Origin: Faunimonas pinastri
GTDB lineage: Bacteria > Pseudomonadota > Alphaproteobacteria > Rhizobiales > Afifellaceae
Reading direction: 5' to 3'
DNA: 64,000 bases
NCBI RefSeq assembly: GCF_900110915.1
Contig: NZ_FOFG01000006.1
Span: 145,721 to 209,720, forward strand
Shown here: positions 53,770 to 63,149 of the stretch, one piece after another
Numbering within the stretch: the stretch's first letter is position 1
Layout: every line of letters starts with the position of its first letter
Translations under genes and position numbers: made by a program
The notes under the pieces: generated by a model
What the model saw: the letters and a program-made list of their open reading frames with translations, nothing else
Database searches by the model: none
What the model was told of the DNA's origin: nothing

Positions 53770-56752
53770 GAATGCGCTCCCCTTCCTTGTCGAAAAATAC
53801 CGGCTCCACCACGTCCACCGCGATCGCGCCGCCCGGCATCGGCACATGCAGCGTTTCGCCGATGCGCCCCCGCCCGCCCGCCACCATGCCGATGGCGATG
53901 GAGCGGCCGACGACAGAACTCGCATAGGACGAGGTGACGTGGCCGAGCGCCTTCATCGGCAGCGGCGCGTTGGGGTCGGCGACGATCTGCGCGCCTTCCT
54001 CCAGCACGGTGGCGGGATCGCTTGTAAGGAGCCCCACCATCTGCTTGCGGTCCGGTCGCTGCATCTGCGGTCGCGCCAGCGAGCGCTTGCCGACGAAATC
54101 GCGCTTCGCCTTGCCGACCGCCCAGCCGAGGCCGACATCGTCGGGCGTGTTGGTGCCGTCCGTCTCCTGCCCGACGATGATGTAGCCCTTCTCGGCGCGC
54201 AGCACGTGCATCGTCTCCGTGCCGTAGGGCGTGATGCCATGGGGCTGGCCGGCGGCGAAAATCGCGTCCCACACCGCGCGGCCGTAATTGGCGGGCACGT
54301 TCACCTCGAAACCGAGCTCGCCGGTGAAGGAAACGCGGAAAAGCCGGGTCGGCACGCCACAAATATGGCCGGTACGCACGCTCATATGCGGCATCGCCTC
54401 GCGGGAGAGGTCGATTCCCTCCACCAGCGGCTCCAGCACTTGGCGCGCCTTCGGCCCCTGCACGGCGATGACCGCCCATTGCTCGGTCGTGGACGTCAGC
54501 CAGACCTCCAGGTCCGGCCATTCCGTCTGGAGATAGTCCTCCATGTGGTTGAGGACGCGCGGCGCGCCGCCGGTCGTGGTCGTGACGTGGAAGCGATCCG
54601 GCGCCATGCGGCCGACCACGCCGTCATCCATGACGAAGCCGTCCTCGCGCAGCATCACGCCATAGCGCAGGCGGCCCGGCTCCAGCTTCGCCCAGGCGTT
54701 GGTGTACATGCGGTTCATGAACTCCGCCGCGTCGCGCCCGACCACCTCGATCTTGCCGAGCGTCGAGCCGTCGAAGATGCCGACGCTTTCGCGCACCGCC
54801 CGGCACTCGCGCGCCACGGCTTCGTGCATGTCCTCACCACCCTCGGGGAAATAGCGGGCGCGCTTCCAGATGCCGACATCCTCGAAGACCGCGCCGTGCT
54901 CCGCCGCCCAGTCGTGGATCGGCGTGGTACGGACGGGATCGAAGAGTTCGCCTCGCGCCTGCCCCGCGAAGAGGGCGAAGGTCGTCGGCGTATAGGGCGG
55001 GCGGAAGGTGGTGAGGCCGACTTCCGGCACGGACTTGCCGAGCGCGTCGGAAACGATGGCCAGCGCATTGATGTTGGAGGTGCGGCCCTGGTCGGTCGCC
55101 ATGCCGGTCGTGGTGTAGCGCTTGACGTGCTCGATGGAGCGGAAGCCTTCCTGCGTCGCGAGCTTCACGTCCTTCGCGGTGACGTCGTTCTGGAAATCGA
55201 CGAAGGCTTTGACCCGCGAAGCGTCGCGACGGTGCGGCGTTATCCCGCGATGGCCGGAATGGCCGAGTTCTTCCGCATCGACGGTGAAGCGTCGCGCAGC
55301 GCCGTCGGACGCGCCTTTCCCCGCCGCCGCCACACCCGCCGCGTGACCGTCGGCGAGCACCTCGGCGAGACCGTAGATGCCTCGACACGCGCCGACGGAA
55401 CGTTCGCGCTCGACCGAAACGCTGGGCACATAGGCCTCCAGCGCCTCGTCCCACGCCATCTTGCCGCGCGACTGAGAGAACAGCGACAAGGTTGGCGTGA
55501 AGCCGCCCGACATCAGCAGCAGGTCGCAGGGAACCGTTTCCGTCGCGCCGCCGACCACCGCCCCGAGCGAGGCACTCCTGATGCGCAGGCGACCGCTCGT
55601 GCCCTGCACCGACGTGCCCGGCAGGACGCGGATGCCGTCAGCCCTCGCCCGCTCCACGACCGCACCAGTCGGATCGGGCCGGAGATCGGCAATCGCCGCG
55701 ATCTCGACGCCGGCGGCCTTCAGGTCTAGCGCGGCGCGATAGGCACTGTCGGAAGCGGTGAAGACAACCGCGCGATTGCCGGGCTTCGCGCCAAAGCGAT
55801 TGGCGTATATCCGCGCCGCCTCGGCCATCATCACGCCGGGCCGGTCGTTTTCCGGGAACACGAGCGGCCGCTCGATGGAGCCGGCGGCGATCACCACCTC
55901 GCGGGCGCGCACTTGCCAGAGCCGCTCGCGCGGCAGGTCGGAGCCCGGCGCAGCCAGGTGATCGGTGACGCGCTCGGCCAGCCCGACGAGATTGTGAGGG
56001 TAATAGCCAAAGGCCGTCGTTCTGGTGAGGAGCCGCACATTCTCGCGCGAGCATAAGGTGGCCACGGCCTCGGCGACCCACGCTTCCGCATCCCTGCCGT
56101 CGATCACGGTATCGCGTTCGTGCAGCAGCGAGCCCCCGAATTCCGCCTGCTCGTCGCAGAGGATGACGCGGACGCCCGTCTCCGAAGCGGCCAGCGCGGC
56201 GGCGAGACCGGCGGGTCCGGCGCCCACGACCAGCACCTCGCAATGGGCGTAGCGCTGGGTATAGCGGTCGGTATCCGCCGCCTGCGGCGCACGGCCGAGC
56301 CCGGCGGCGCGGCGGATCACCGGCTCGTAGAATTTCGCCCAGGCCCCCGCCGGCCACATGAAGGTCTTGTAGTAGAAGCCCGCCGGCAGGAAGCGGCCGA
56401 GCCCGTCATTCACCGCGCCGACATCGAAGGCGAGCGACGGCCAGCGGTTCTGGCTTTCCGCCACCATGCCGTCGGTGATCTCCACCTGCGTGGCGCGGAG
56501 GTTCGGCGTGTAATGCGCCTCGTCGCGACCCACGCCGACCAGCGCGTTCGGCTCCTCGCTGCCGGCCGTCAGGATGCCGCGCGGGCGGTGATACTTGAAG
56601 GAGCGGCCGACGAGATGGACGCCGTTGGCGATCAGCGCCGAGGCCAGCGTGTCCCCGGCAAAGCCTTCGTAGCTCTTGCCGTCGAAGGTGAAGCGCACCG
56701 GCTTGGCCCGATCGATGCGTCCGCCGACGGGAAGGCGGAATTCAGCGCTCAC
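53762..56752 (-). CDS. soxA: Sarcosine oxidase alpha subunit
   Basis: SoxA (996 residues) binds NAD+ and, in its C-terminal GcvT-like half, tetrahydrofolate, which accepts the methyl carbon of sarcosine. The N-terminal ferredoxin-like fold reads VRFTFDGKSYEGFAGDTLASALIANG. The nucleotide site is VLVVGAGPAGLAAALAASE, and the folate domain has GYIIVGQETDGTNTPDDVGLGW. The start is GTG at 56752, overlapping the soxD stop, with GGGAGG 6 bases upstream. Confidence 0.94.
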   Translation of the reverse strand: MSAEFRLPVGGRIDRAKPVRFTFDGKSYEGFAGDTLASALIANGVHLVGRSFKYHRPRGILTAGSEEPNALVGVGRDEAHYTPNLRATQVEITDGMVAESQNRWPSLAFDVGAVNDGLGRFLPAGFYYKTFMWPAGAWAKFYEPVIRRAAGLGRAPQAADTDRYTQRYAHCEVLVVGAGPAGLAAALAASETGVRVILCDEQAEFGGSLLHERDTVIDGRDAEAWVAEAVATLCSRENVRLLTRTTAFGYYPHNLVGLAERVTDHLAAPGSDLPRERLWQVRAREVVIAAGSIERPLVFPENDRPGVMMAEAARIYANRFGAKPGNRAVVFTASDSAYRAALDLKAAGVEIAAIADLRPDPTGAVVERARADGIRVLPGTSVQGTSGRLRIRSASLGAVVGGATETVPCDLLLMSGGFTPTLSLFSQSRGKMAWDEALEAYVPSVSVERERSVGACRGIYGLAEVLADGHAAGVAAAGKGASDGAARRFTVDAEELGHSGHRGITPHRRDASRVKAFVDFQNDVTAKDVKLATQEGFRSIEHVKRYTTTGMATDQGRTSNINALAIVSDALGKSVPEVGLTTFRPPYTPTTFALFAGQARGELFDPVRTTPIHDWAAEHGAVFEDVGIWKRARYFPEGGEDMHEAVARECRAVRESVGIFDGSTLGKIEVVGRDAAEFMNRMYTNAWAKLEPGRLRYGVMLREDGFVMDDGVVGRMAPDRFHVTTTTGGAPRVLNHMEDYLQTEWPDLEVWLTSTTEQWAVIAVQGPKARQVLEPLVEGIDLSREAMPHMSVRTGHICGVPTRLFRVSFTGELGFEVNVPANYGRAVWDAIFAAGQPHGITPYGTETMHVLRAEKGYIIVGQETDGTNTPDDVGLGWAVGKAKRDFVGKRSLARPQMQRPDRKQMVGLLTSDPATVLEEGAQIVADPNAPLPMKALGHVTSSYASSVVGRSIAIGMVAGGRGRIGETLHVPMPGGAIAVDVVEPVFFDKEGERIHG

Positions 56753-57065
56753 CGGCGCCTCCCGTACTGGCGGAAGCCACGGCCCGTGCCGGCACATCGG
56801 GCCGGGGTTCACCCACTTTGTAGGTCGCCAGGAAAAAGTCGGTCGTCGTGTCGCGGATGGCGTTGAAGAAGCGGCCGCAGCCATGGAAGTGCCGCCAGCG
56901 CTCGGCATAGGGCCCGCGCGCATTGGTGCGATTGTAGAGGAATTCGCCCCAGGGATCGGCCTCGACGCCGGACGGATCCTCGGGCCGGGCGATATGGGCC
57001 TCGCCGGCATAGCGGAATTCGAGTTCCGGGCGCGGGCCGCAATAGGGACAGGTGATCAGCAGCAT
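56742..57065 (-). CDS. soxD: Sarcosine oxidase delta subunit
   Basis: SoxD is the small zinc-binding subunit. The 107-residue protein begins MLLITCPYCGPRPELEF; the Cys pair there and HGCGRFF later supply zinc ligands. DPWGEFLYNRTNARGPYAERWRH is the conserved core. It lies 17 bases after soxB and overlaps soxA. Confidence 0.93.
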   Translation of the reverse strand: MLLITCPYCGPRPELEFRYAGEAHIARPEDPSGVEADPWGEFLYNRTNARGPYAERWRHFHGCGRFFNAIRDTTTDFFLATYKVGEPRPDVPARAVASASTGGAGER

Positions 57066-57082
57066 GGTCGCTTTCCCGCCCG

Positions 57083-58336
57083 TCAGTGGGCAACGGCCGC
57101 GGCGGCGGCCTCGTCGATGAGCACGCCGTCGCGGAAGCGCTCGATGGTGAAGGGCGCGTTGATCGGATGCGGCTCGTCGCGCGCGATCGTGTGGGCGAAG
57201 ACGTTGCCGGAGCCGGGCGTCGCCTTGAAGCCGCCGGTGCCCCAGCCGCAATTGACGTAGAGGCCCGCGACCGGCGTCTTCGCCAGGATCGGCGAGCGAT
57301 CCGGGGTCACGTCGACGATGCCGCCCCAGTTCCTCAGCATCCGCATGCGCCGGAACTGCGGGAAGAGCTCGCAGATCGCGTCCAGCGTATGGGTGGCGAT
57401 GTGGAGCCCGCCGCGCTGCGTATAGGACGTATAGGCGTCGGTGCCCGCCCCGATCACCAGCTCGCCCTTGTCGGACTGGCTGATATAGGCGTGAATCGTG
57501 TTGGACATGACCACGCAGGGGAAGACCGGCTTGATCGGCTCCGACACCAGCGCCTGCAGGGGATAGCTTTCCAGCGGCATGCGCACGCCGGCCATCGCCA
57601 TGACCACGCTGGTATTGCCCGCGGCGACGACGCCGATCTTCGGCGCTCCGATGAAGCCCCGCGACGTTTCCACGCCCTGCACCGCGCCGTCCGGCCCGCG
57701 CCGGATCGCCGTCACCTCGCAGTTCTGGATGATGTCGACGCCCCGCGCCGAGGCCGCGCGGGCATAGCCCCATGCGACCGCGTCGTGCCGCGCCGTGCCC
57801 CCGCGCCGCTGCAACGCTCCGCCCAGCACGGGATAGCGCATGCCGGGCGCGATGTTGAGCGGCGGGCAGAAGGCCTTGCACTCTTCCGCCGACAGCCATT
57901 CGTTGTCGACGCCGGCGATGCGGTTGGCGTGGACGTGGCGTTTGAAGCTCTGCACGTCGTGGACGTTGTGGGCCAGCATCAGCACGCCGCGCGGCGAGTA
58001 CATGACGTTGTAGTTGAGATCCCGCGACAGCCCTTCCCAGAGCTTCACCGCATGGTCGTAAAGCGCCGCGCTCTCCTCGAAGAGGTAGTTGGAGCGGATG
58101 ATCGTGGTGTTGCGGCCGGTGTTGCCGCCGCCGAGCCAGCCCTTCTCGATGACCGCGACATTGGTGATGCCGTGCTCCTTCGCGAGGTAGTAGGCGGTGG
58201 CGAGGCCGTGCCCGCCGGCACCCACGATCACCACATCGTAGGCGGCCTTCGGCTCGGGCGAGCGCCATTGCGGCTCCCAGCCCTTGTGGCTGGAAAAGGC
58301 TTTGGCGAAGAGGGAAAGACCGGAAAACTTCTGCAT
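57083..58336 (-). CDS. soxB: Sarcosine oxidase beta subunit
   Basis: SoxB carries the FAD and the covalent FMN that oxidise sarcosine to glycine. The 417-residue protein has the FAD motif [20 protein letters not shown], then [24 protein letters not shown], and a C-terminal [20 protein letters not shown]. The ATG at 58336 gives the family start [14 protein letters not shown]; no clear ribosome site was seen. It is first in soxBDAG and is separated from choX2 by a terminator. Confidence 0.94.
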   Translation of the reverse strand: MQKFSGLSLFAKAFSSHKGWEPQWRSPEPKAAYDVVIVGAGGHGLATAYYLAKEHGITNVAVIEKGWLGGGNTGRNTTIIRSNYLFEESAALYDHAVKLWEGLSRDLNYNVMYSPRGVLMLAHNVHDVQSFKRHVHANRIAGVDNEWLSAEECKAFCPPLNIAPGMRYPVLGGALQRRGGTARHDAVAWGYARAASARGVDIIQNCEVTAIRRGPDGAVQGVETSRGFIGAPKIGVVAAGNTSVVMAMAGVRMPLESYPLQALVSEPIKPVFPCVVMSNTIHAYISQSDKGELVIGAGTDAYTSYTQRGGLHIATHTLDAICELFPQFRRMRMLRNWGGIVDVTPDRSPILAKTPVAGLYVNCGWGTGGFKATPGSGNVFAHTIARDEPHPINAPFTIERFRDGVLIDEAAAAAVAH

Positions 58337-58449
58337 CGCGACCGAACCGAAGGAATGAAGGAGCTTCTCCCCAAACCTCAGGACGCGCGAGCACCTTTCC
58401 GCCGCTTTGCTTGAACGGAAGCGACATCGGCGATTTTGTTTCCGACGTG

Positions 58450-58482
58450 AAAAGGGCGGCCCCACTGCCGCGGGACCGCCCT
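58450..58482 (-). terminator. Intrinsic terminator of betC-choX2
   Basis: On the minus strand AGGGCGG pairs with CCGCCCT, with an inner CCC/GGG stem, and TTTT follows. It starts 26 bases after the choX2 stop and isolates this unit from soxBDAG. Confidence 0.75.
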
Positions 58483-58507
58483 GATCGACGTCAGATGTGC
58501 GTGAGCC

Positions 58508-59452
58508 CTAGAGGCCGAGCGCCTTGTGCACCGCCGCCTTGGCGTCGCCGCCATCCATGGTGGTCACGCCCTCAAGCCAGCTGTCGACGAGCTTCGGGTT
58601 GGCCTTCAGCTGCTTCATCGCCGCCTTTTTGGGATCGGCGTTGTCGTCGAGGATCTGCGACATGATGGTGTTCTCCATGTCGACGTTGAAGGTCACCTGC
58701 GACAGGAGCTTGCCGACATTCGGGCATTCCTTCTCGTAGTTCTTGCGCTCCACCGTGTTGACCATCGCCGCGCCGAAGTTCGGGCCGAAATATTTGTCGC
58801 CACCAGCCAGATAGGTGAGCTTGTACTTCGTGTTCATGGGATGCGGCTCCCAGGCGAGGAACACGATCCACTTCTTGGCCCGCTCGGCGCGTTCGACCTG
58901 CGAAAGCATGCCCTGCTCGGAGGATTCCACCAGCTTCCAGTCGCCCAGGCCGAACTCCTTGGCGGTGATCATTTCCTGGATGTGCTGGTTGGCGGGCGCG
59001 CCGGGCTCGATGCCGTAGAAGGTCTTCTCGAATTTGTCGGCGTTCTTGGCGAGATCCGCGAAGTTCTTCACACCGGCATCGGCGACATAGGCCGGCACCG
59101 CGAGCGTGAACCGGATGCCCTGCAGGTTGGTATGGACGGAGACGAGGTCGCCCGTCTTTTCGAGCGGCTCGACGAAATGCGCCTGCGCCGGCATCCAGTT
59201 GCCGAGGAAGGCGTCGAGCTGGCCGTTCTTCAGCGCCTGGAAGGTGATGGGAACGGCGAGCGAATCCACCTTCTGCTTGTAGCCCAGCGCGTCCGCCACG
59301 ATGCCGAACATGGCGTTGGTGGAGGTGATGTCCGTCCAGCCGGGATCGGACATGCGGATCGTCTTGCAGCTCGCAGGCTCCGCGGCAGTCGCGACGGCCG
59401 GCAGCAGGGCCGCGCTCGCGGCAATTGCAAGGCACCCAAGCACATGTTTCAT
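58508..59452 (-). CDS. Second choline ABC transporter substrate-binding protein
   Basis: This 314-residue protein has a signal peptide cut near ATAAEP and the ChoX hallmarks (MSDPGWTDITSTNA, DAFLGNWMPAQ, LAWEPHPMNTKYKLTYL). It is a clear paralogue of the ChoX at 37394. No permease or ATPase accompanies it, so it probably uses ChoWV or serves as a binding protein for choline sulfate or released choline. Its ATG overlaps the betC stop, with a purine-rich site (GAGAGGGGAG) inside the end of betC. Confidence 0.9.
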   Translation of the reverse strand: MKHVLGCLAIAASAALLPAVATAAEPASCKTIRMSDPGWTDITSTNAMFGIVADALGYKQKVDSLAVPITFQALKNGQLDAFLGNWMPAQAHFVEPLEKTGDLVSVHTNLQGIRFTLAVPAYVADAGVKNFADLAKNADKFEKTFYGIEPGAPANQHIQEMITAKEFGLGDWKLVESSEQGMLSQVERAERAKKWIVFLAWEPHPMNTKYKLTYLAGGDKYFGPNFGAAMVNTVERKNYEKECPNVGKLLSQVTFNVDMENTIMSQILDDNADPKKAAMKQLKANPKLVDSWLEGVTTMDGGDAKAAVHKALGL

Positions 59453-61005
59453 GGTTTAACTCCCCTCTCCAGGATCGGCGTATTGGTGTGGCCGCTCGGA
59501 CCCGCAACCCGGGGAAAGCGCGCTTTCGCCTCCAGATCGTCGAGATCCATGTGGTTGCGGATATATTGCCGGCTCGCATCGCGAACCGGCTGGTAGTCCC
59601 ACGGCGCATGCGCCCCCTGCGACAGGGCCGACGTCACGAGTTGCCGCCGCCGCTGGCTGTCGCGCACCTTCTCGTCCAGCGCCTGCAGGTCCCAGCGCGC
59701 CTCGATCTCCGCCCGGAATCTGGCGACCGTGCCGGCGTGCTCGGGAGAGCCTGCGAGGTTGACGAGCTCGCGCGGATCGCTGGCGAGATCGTAGAGCTGG
59801 TCGGGATCGGCCGGGGAATGGACGAATTTCAGGTCGCCGCGCCGGATCATGATGATGGGCGCAACCGCGCCTTCCGCCAGATATTCGCCGATCACCTCGT
59901 CATGGCCGCCATTGTCCAGGAGGTGGGGCAACAGGCTGCGGCCGTCGATCTCGCTGACATAAGGCGTCTCGCCCTGACCGCTCGCGATCTCCACCAGCGT
60001 CGGCAGCACGTCGACCAGCGACACGGACCGGGAAACGCGGTGCGCCGGAAAGGCGGCGGGCGCATGGACGAGCAGCGGCACGCGGGAGGCTCCCTCGAAG
60101 AAGCTCATCTTGTACCAGAAACCGCGCTCGCCCAGCATCTCCCCGTGATCGCTGGTGACGATCACGACCGTGTTCTCGTCGAGGCCGGCCGCCTTCAGCG
60201 TCTGCATGATGCGGCCGACATTGTCGTCGACATAGGAGATCGCGCCGTAATAGGCCCGCCGGGCGTTGCGGATGTCCTGTTCGGTGATCTCCGCGCCGTC
60301 CATGTCGCAGACGCGGGAGAGCCGCTCCTCGTGCGGCGTGCGAGGAACGTCACCCGGGCCCACAGCCGGCAGGTCGATCTCCTCGTCCTTGTAGAGGTTC
60401 CAGTACTTCTCCGGAATGGCGAAGGGATCGTGCGGATGGGTCAGCGACACGACCATGCAGAAGGGTCGCTTGTCGGCGGAGCGCACGTGGTCATAGATCG
60501 CGCGCTCGGAGGCGAAGATCACCTCGTCGTCGAAATCGAGCTGGTTGGTGCGCACGCAGAGCCCGGCATCGGTCACCGAACTCATGTTGTGATACCAGCT
60601 CGGCCGGTCGTGCGGGTGGTCCCAATCCGGCGTCCAGCCGAAATCGGCGGGGTAGATGTCGGTGGTCAGCCGCTCCTCGAAACCGTGCAGCTGGTCGGGT
60701 CCGCAGAAATGCATCTTGCCGGACAGGATCGTTCGATAGCCCGCGCCGCGCAGATAGTGCGCGAAGGTCGGGATATCGGAGCGGAACTCGGAGGCATTGT
60801 CATAGGCGCCGGTGCGCGAGGGCAGGCTGCCGGACATGAAGGCGGCGCGCGACGGCGAGCAGAGGGGGCTGTTGCAATAGGCGGCGTCGAACACGACACC
60901 CTCCTCCGCCAGCTTCGCCATGTTGGGTGCCTTGACCAGCGGATGGCCGTAGAAAGGCAGGGCCGCAGGCGCCATCTGGTCGGCCATGATCAAAACGATA
61001 TTCAT
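59449..61005 (-). CDS. betC: Choline sulfatase
   Basis: BetC hydrolyses choline-O-sulfate to choline and sulfate. The sulfatase signature CSPSRAAFMSG contains the Cys that becomes formylglycine. The N-terminal metal site is NIVLIMADQM and a later one is VIVTSDHGEMLGERGFW; the family tail SQGAHAPWDYQPVRDASRQYIRNH is present. The ATG at 61005 is used. A TTG at 61020 with GAGAGGA just upstream is equally likely and a GTG at 61038 possible. It is divergent from the LysR gene. Confidence 0.93.
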   Translation of the reverse strand: MNIVLIMADQMAPAALPFYGHPLVKAPNMAKLAEEGVVFDAAYCNSPLCSPSRAAFMSGSLPSRTGAYDNASEFRSDIPTFAHYLRGAGYRTILSGKMHFCGPDQLHGFEERLTTDIYPADFGWTPDWDHPHDRPSWYHNMSSVTDAGLCVRTNQLDFDDEVIFASERAIYDHVRSADKRPFCMVVSLTHPHDPFAIPEKYWNLYKDEEIDLPAVGPGDVPRTPHEERLSRVCDMDGAEITEQDIRNARRAYYGAISYVDDNVGRIMQTLKAAGLDENTVVIVTSDHGEMLGERGFWYKMSFFEGASRVPLLVHAPAAFPAHRVSRSVSLVDVLPTLVEIASGQGETPYVSEIDGRSLLPHLLDNGGHDEVIGEYLAEGAVAPIIMIRRGDLKFVHSPADPDQLYDLASDPRELVNLAGSPEHAGTVARFRAEIEARWDLQALDEKVRDSQRRRQLVTSALSQGAHAPWDYQPVRDASRQYIRNHMDLDDLEAKARFPRVAGPSGHTNTPILERGVKP

Positions 61006-61110
61006 GCCACGGGAACTCAAGGGATCCTCTCCGGTCACGTGTCCCGGCTGCCAATGTGCTAGGCAAGGAGCATGCCAGCAAGCAAAACATTCATCTTGGC
61101 AGCCCCACTC

Positions 61111-61129
61111 GAAGAATGCTTATCTCTTC
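61111..61129. promoter_or_regulatory. Inverted repeat in the betC-LysR divergent promoter
   Basis: GAAGA and TCTTC flank nine bases in the 145-bp AT-richer region between betC and the LysR gene. LysR proteins normally bind imperfect dyads in such regions. Match to a defined operator was not established. Confidence 0.35.
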
Positions 61130-61150
61130 ATATACCCATGAGCAGGGTTC

Positions 61151-62131
61151 ATGCGAAGGCGCGAAACTCACATTCTGCTGAACGAGTTGTCCGTGTTCGA
61201 GCTGGCGGCCCGGCACGGCAGCTTCAGCGAGGCGGCGCGTGAACTCGGGATAACGCAGTCCGCCGTCAGCCACCAGGTGGGGCGGCTGGAGCGCGAGCTC
61301 GGTACGGTTCTCTTCGAGCGCGTCTGGCGCGGCGTGACGCTGACGGAGGCCGGCCGCGTCCTCAGCGATTCCGTGCGCGCCAGCCTCGACCTCCTGTCGC
61401 TCGGCGTCGACGCGGCCAGGTCCCTGGGCAACGGCCAGCGCATCACCGTCGTCACCGATTTCGGCTTCGCGGCCTATTGGCTGCTGCCGCATCTCGATGC
61501 GCTGAAGGAGGTGCTCCCGGAGATCGAGGTGCGGATCACCACCACGCAGAGCAGCGCCAACGTGGACTTTTCCGCCGGCGATCTCGTGATCGCCTTCGGC
61601 GTGGAGGCGCCGGCCGGCTGGGAATCCGTCCGCCTGATCGACGAAACCGTCGTGCCGGTCGCAAATCCCGTGCTGGCGGAAAGACTGGCCCGGGGCGAGC
61701 TTGCCCGCGTGCCCCGGCTTCACCTGTCCCTGCCGGAAACACCGCCGCCCAGAAACGCCGCGCCCGCCGCGTCCAACGAGCGCTGGATGGGGTGGCCCTC
61801 CTATCTCGCGGGGCAGGCGACGACCTCCACGGGCGGGGCTTGGGAAAGCGCCGGGCCGGATCTCACCTTCAGCAACTATCCCCTCGTCATCCAGGCCGCC
61901 ATGGCGGGACAGGGCGTGGCGCTCGGCTGGCGGCCGCTGGTGGATACCCTGCTGAACCAGGGCCTGCTGGTGCCGGTCCTGCCGGAGCGGACGACGCCGT
62001 CGCGCGGCTACGACCTGCTGCTGCCGCCCTTTCGCGGCGGGCGCTCGCACGTCCATGCGCTGAAGGACTGGCTGGTCGGCCAGTTTTCCGCCAGCCGCCG
62101 CCAGAAGAACGAGGAGGACGAAACCGCCTAG
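61151..62131 (+). CDS. LysR regulator of choline-sulfate use
   Basis: This 326-residue LysR protein has the N-terminal winged helix (NELSVFELAARHGSFSEAARELGITQSAVSHQVGRLE) and a C-terminal periplasmic-binding-type effector domain. It is divergent from betC-choX2, the arrangement of the LysR family dedicated to choline-sulfate utilisation, so control of betC is inferred. It may also autoregulate through the shared 145-bp promoter. Confidence 0.9.
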   Translation: MRRRETHILLNELSVFELAARHGSFSEAARELGITQSAVSHQVGRLERELGTVLFERVWRGVTLTEAGRVLSDSVRASLDLLSLGVDAARSLGNGQRITVVTDFGFAAYWLLPHLDALKEVLPEIEVRITTTQSSANVDFSAGDLVIAFGVEAPAGWESVRLIDETVVPVANPVLAERLARGELARVPRLHLSLPETPPPRNAAPAASNERWMGWPSYLAGQATTSTGGAWESAGPDLTFSNYPLVIQAAMAGQGVALGWRPLVDTLLNQGLLVPVLPERTTPSRGYDLLLPPFRGGRSHVHALKDWLVGQFSASRRQKNEEDETA

Positions 62132-62224
62132 GTCACATTCCGCTCTCGCCTCGCGCGCAACGCGCGTTAGATCCTGCTCCACAGGGAGAGCGCCGGCACC
62201 CGTCCCGCCGGCGGAGGAACAAGC

Positions 62225-63124
62225 ATGCAGAAGAAGCGGATCGTTTTCACCGGCGGCACCGGCAAGGCCGGCCACCACGCCATCGCGCACCTCGTGGAAC
62301 ACGGCTACGACGTCCTGAACCTCGACATCGCCCCGCTGGACATGGCCGGTGTCAACACGCTCATCGCCGACATCACGGATTCCGGACAGGTCTTCAACGC
62401 GCTGTCCAGCCATTACCGCTTCGAGGACCTGGAGACCGGCGCGGGCGTCGAGCCGATCCACGCGGTCGTCCATTTCGCCGCGATCCCGCGTATCCTGATC
62501 AAGCCGGATAACGAGACCTTCCGCACCAACGTGATGGGGACCTACAACGTCATCGAAGCGGCGATGAAGCTCGGCATCCGCAAGGTCGTCATCGCCTCGT
62601 CGGAAACGACCTACGGCGTCTGCTTCGCGGAAGGCGACAAGGATTTCCACTCCTTCCCGCTCGACGAGAACTACGACGTCGACCCGATGGACAGCTACGG
62701 GCTTTCAAAAGTGGTCAACGAAAAGACCGCCCGCGCCTTCGCCATGCGCTTCAAGGCCGACATCTACGCCCTCAGGATCGGCAATGTCATCGAGCCGCAC
62801 GAATATGCACGGTTCCCGGAGTTCGTGGCCGATCCCATGTCGCGCAAGCGCAATGCCTGGAGCTACATCGACGCCCGCGACCTCGGCCAGATCGCCCGCC
62901 GCTGCATCGAGACGGACGGGCTCGGCTTCCAGGTCTTCAACGCCACGAACGACACCATCACCACAGACCAGCCGACGGCCGAGTTCCTCGCGCGCTACTG
63001 CCCGGGCGTTCCCGTGACGCGGGAACTGGAAGAGTTCGAGGCGCCGCTTTCCAACCGCAAGATCCGCGACGTCCTCGGCTTCCGCGAGGAGCACAACTGG
63101 CGGAAATACGTACCGGGCGCCTGA
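62225..63124 (+). CDS. NAD-dependent epimerase/dehydratase (uronate-dehydrogenase-like)
   Basis: An extended short-chain dehydrogenase of 299 residues. The cofactor site is FTGGTGKAGHHAI, the catalytic Tyr-Lys pair is in SYGLSKVVNEK, and VHFAAIPRI and IASSETTYG are core motifs. It resembles uronate dehydrogenase and sugar epimerases; the substrate is not known. GGAGG lies before the ATG. It is convergent with the aldo/keto reductase; both may belong to a sugar locus beyond the window. Confidence 0.82.
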   Translation: MQKKRIVFTGGTGKAGHHAIAHLVEHGYDVLNLDIAPLDMAGVNTLIADITDSGQVFNALSSHYRFEDLETGAGVEPIHAVVHFAAIPRILIKPDNETFRTNVMGTYNVIEAAMKLGIRKVVIASSETTYGVCFAEGDKDFHSFPLDENYDVDPMDSYGLSKVVNEKTARAFAMRFKADIYALRIGNVIEPHEYARFPEFVADPMSRKRNAWSYIDARDLGQIARRCIETDGLGFQVFNATNDTITTDQPTAEFLARYCPGVPVTRELEEFEAPLSNRKIRDVLGFREEHNWRKYVPGA

Positions 63125-63149
63125 GGCCCCCACACGCTCCGGAGCCGGC

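Noticed and set aside
53408..55729. 773-codon plus-strand frame opposite soxA
   Set aside because: A shadow of soxA; no domain or ribosome site was seen.
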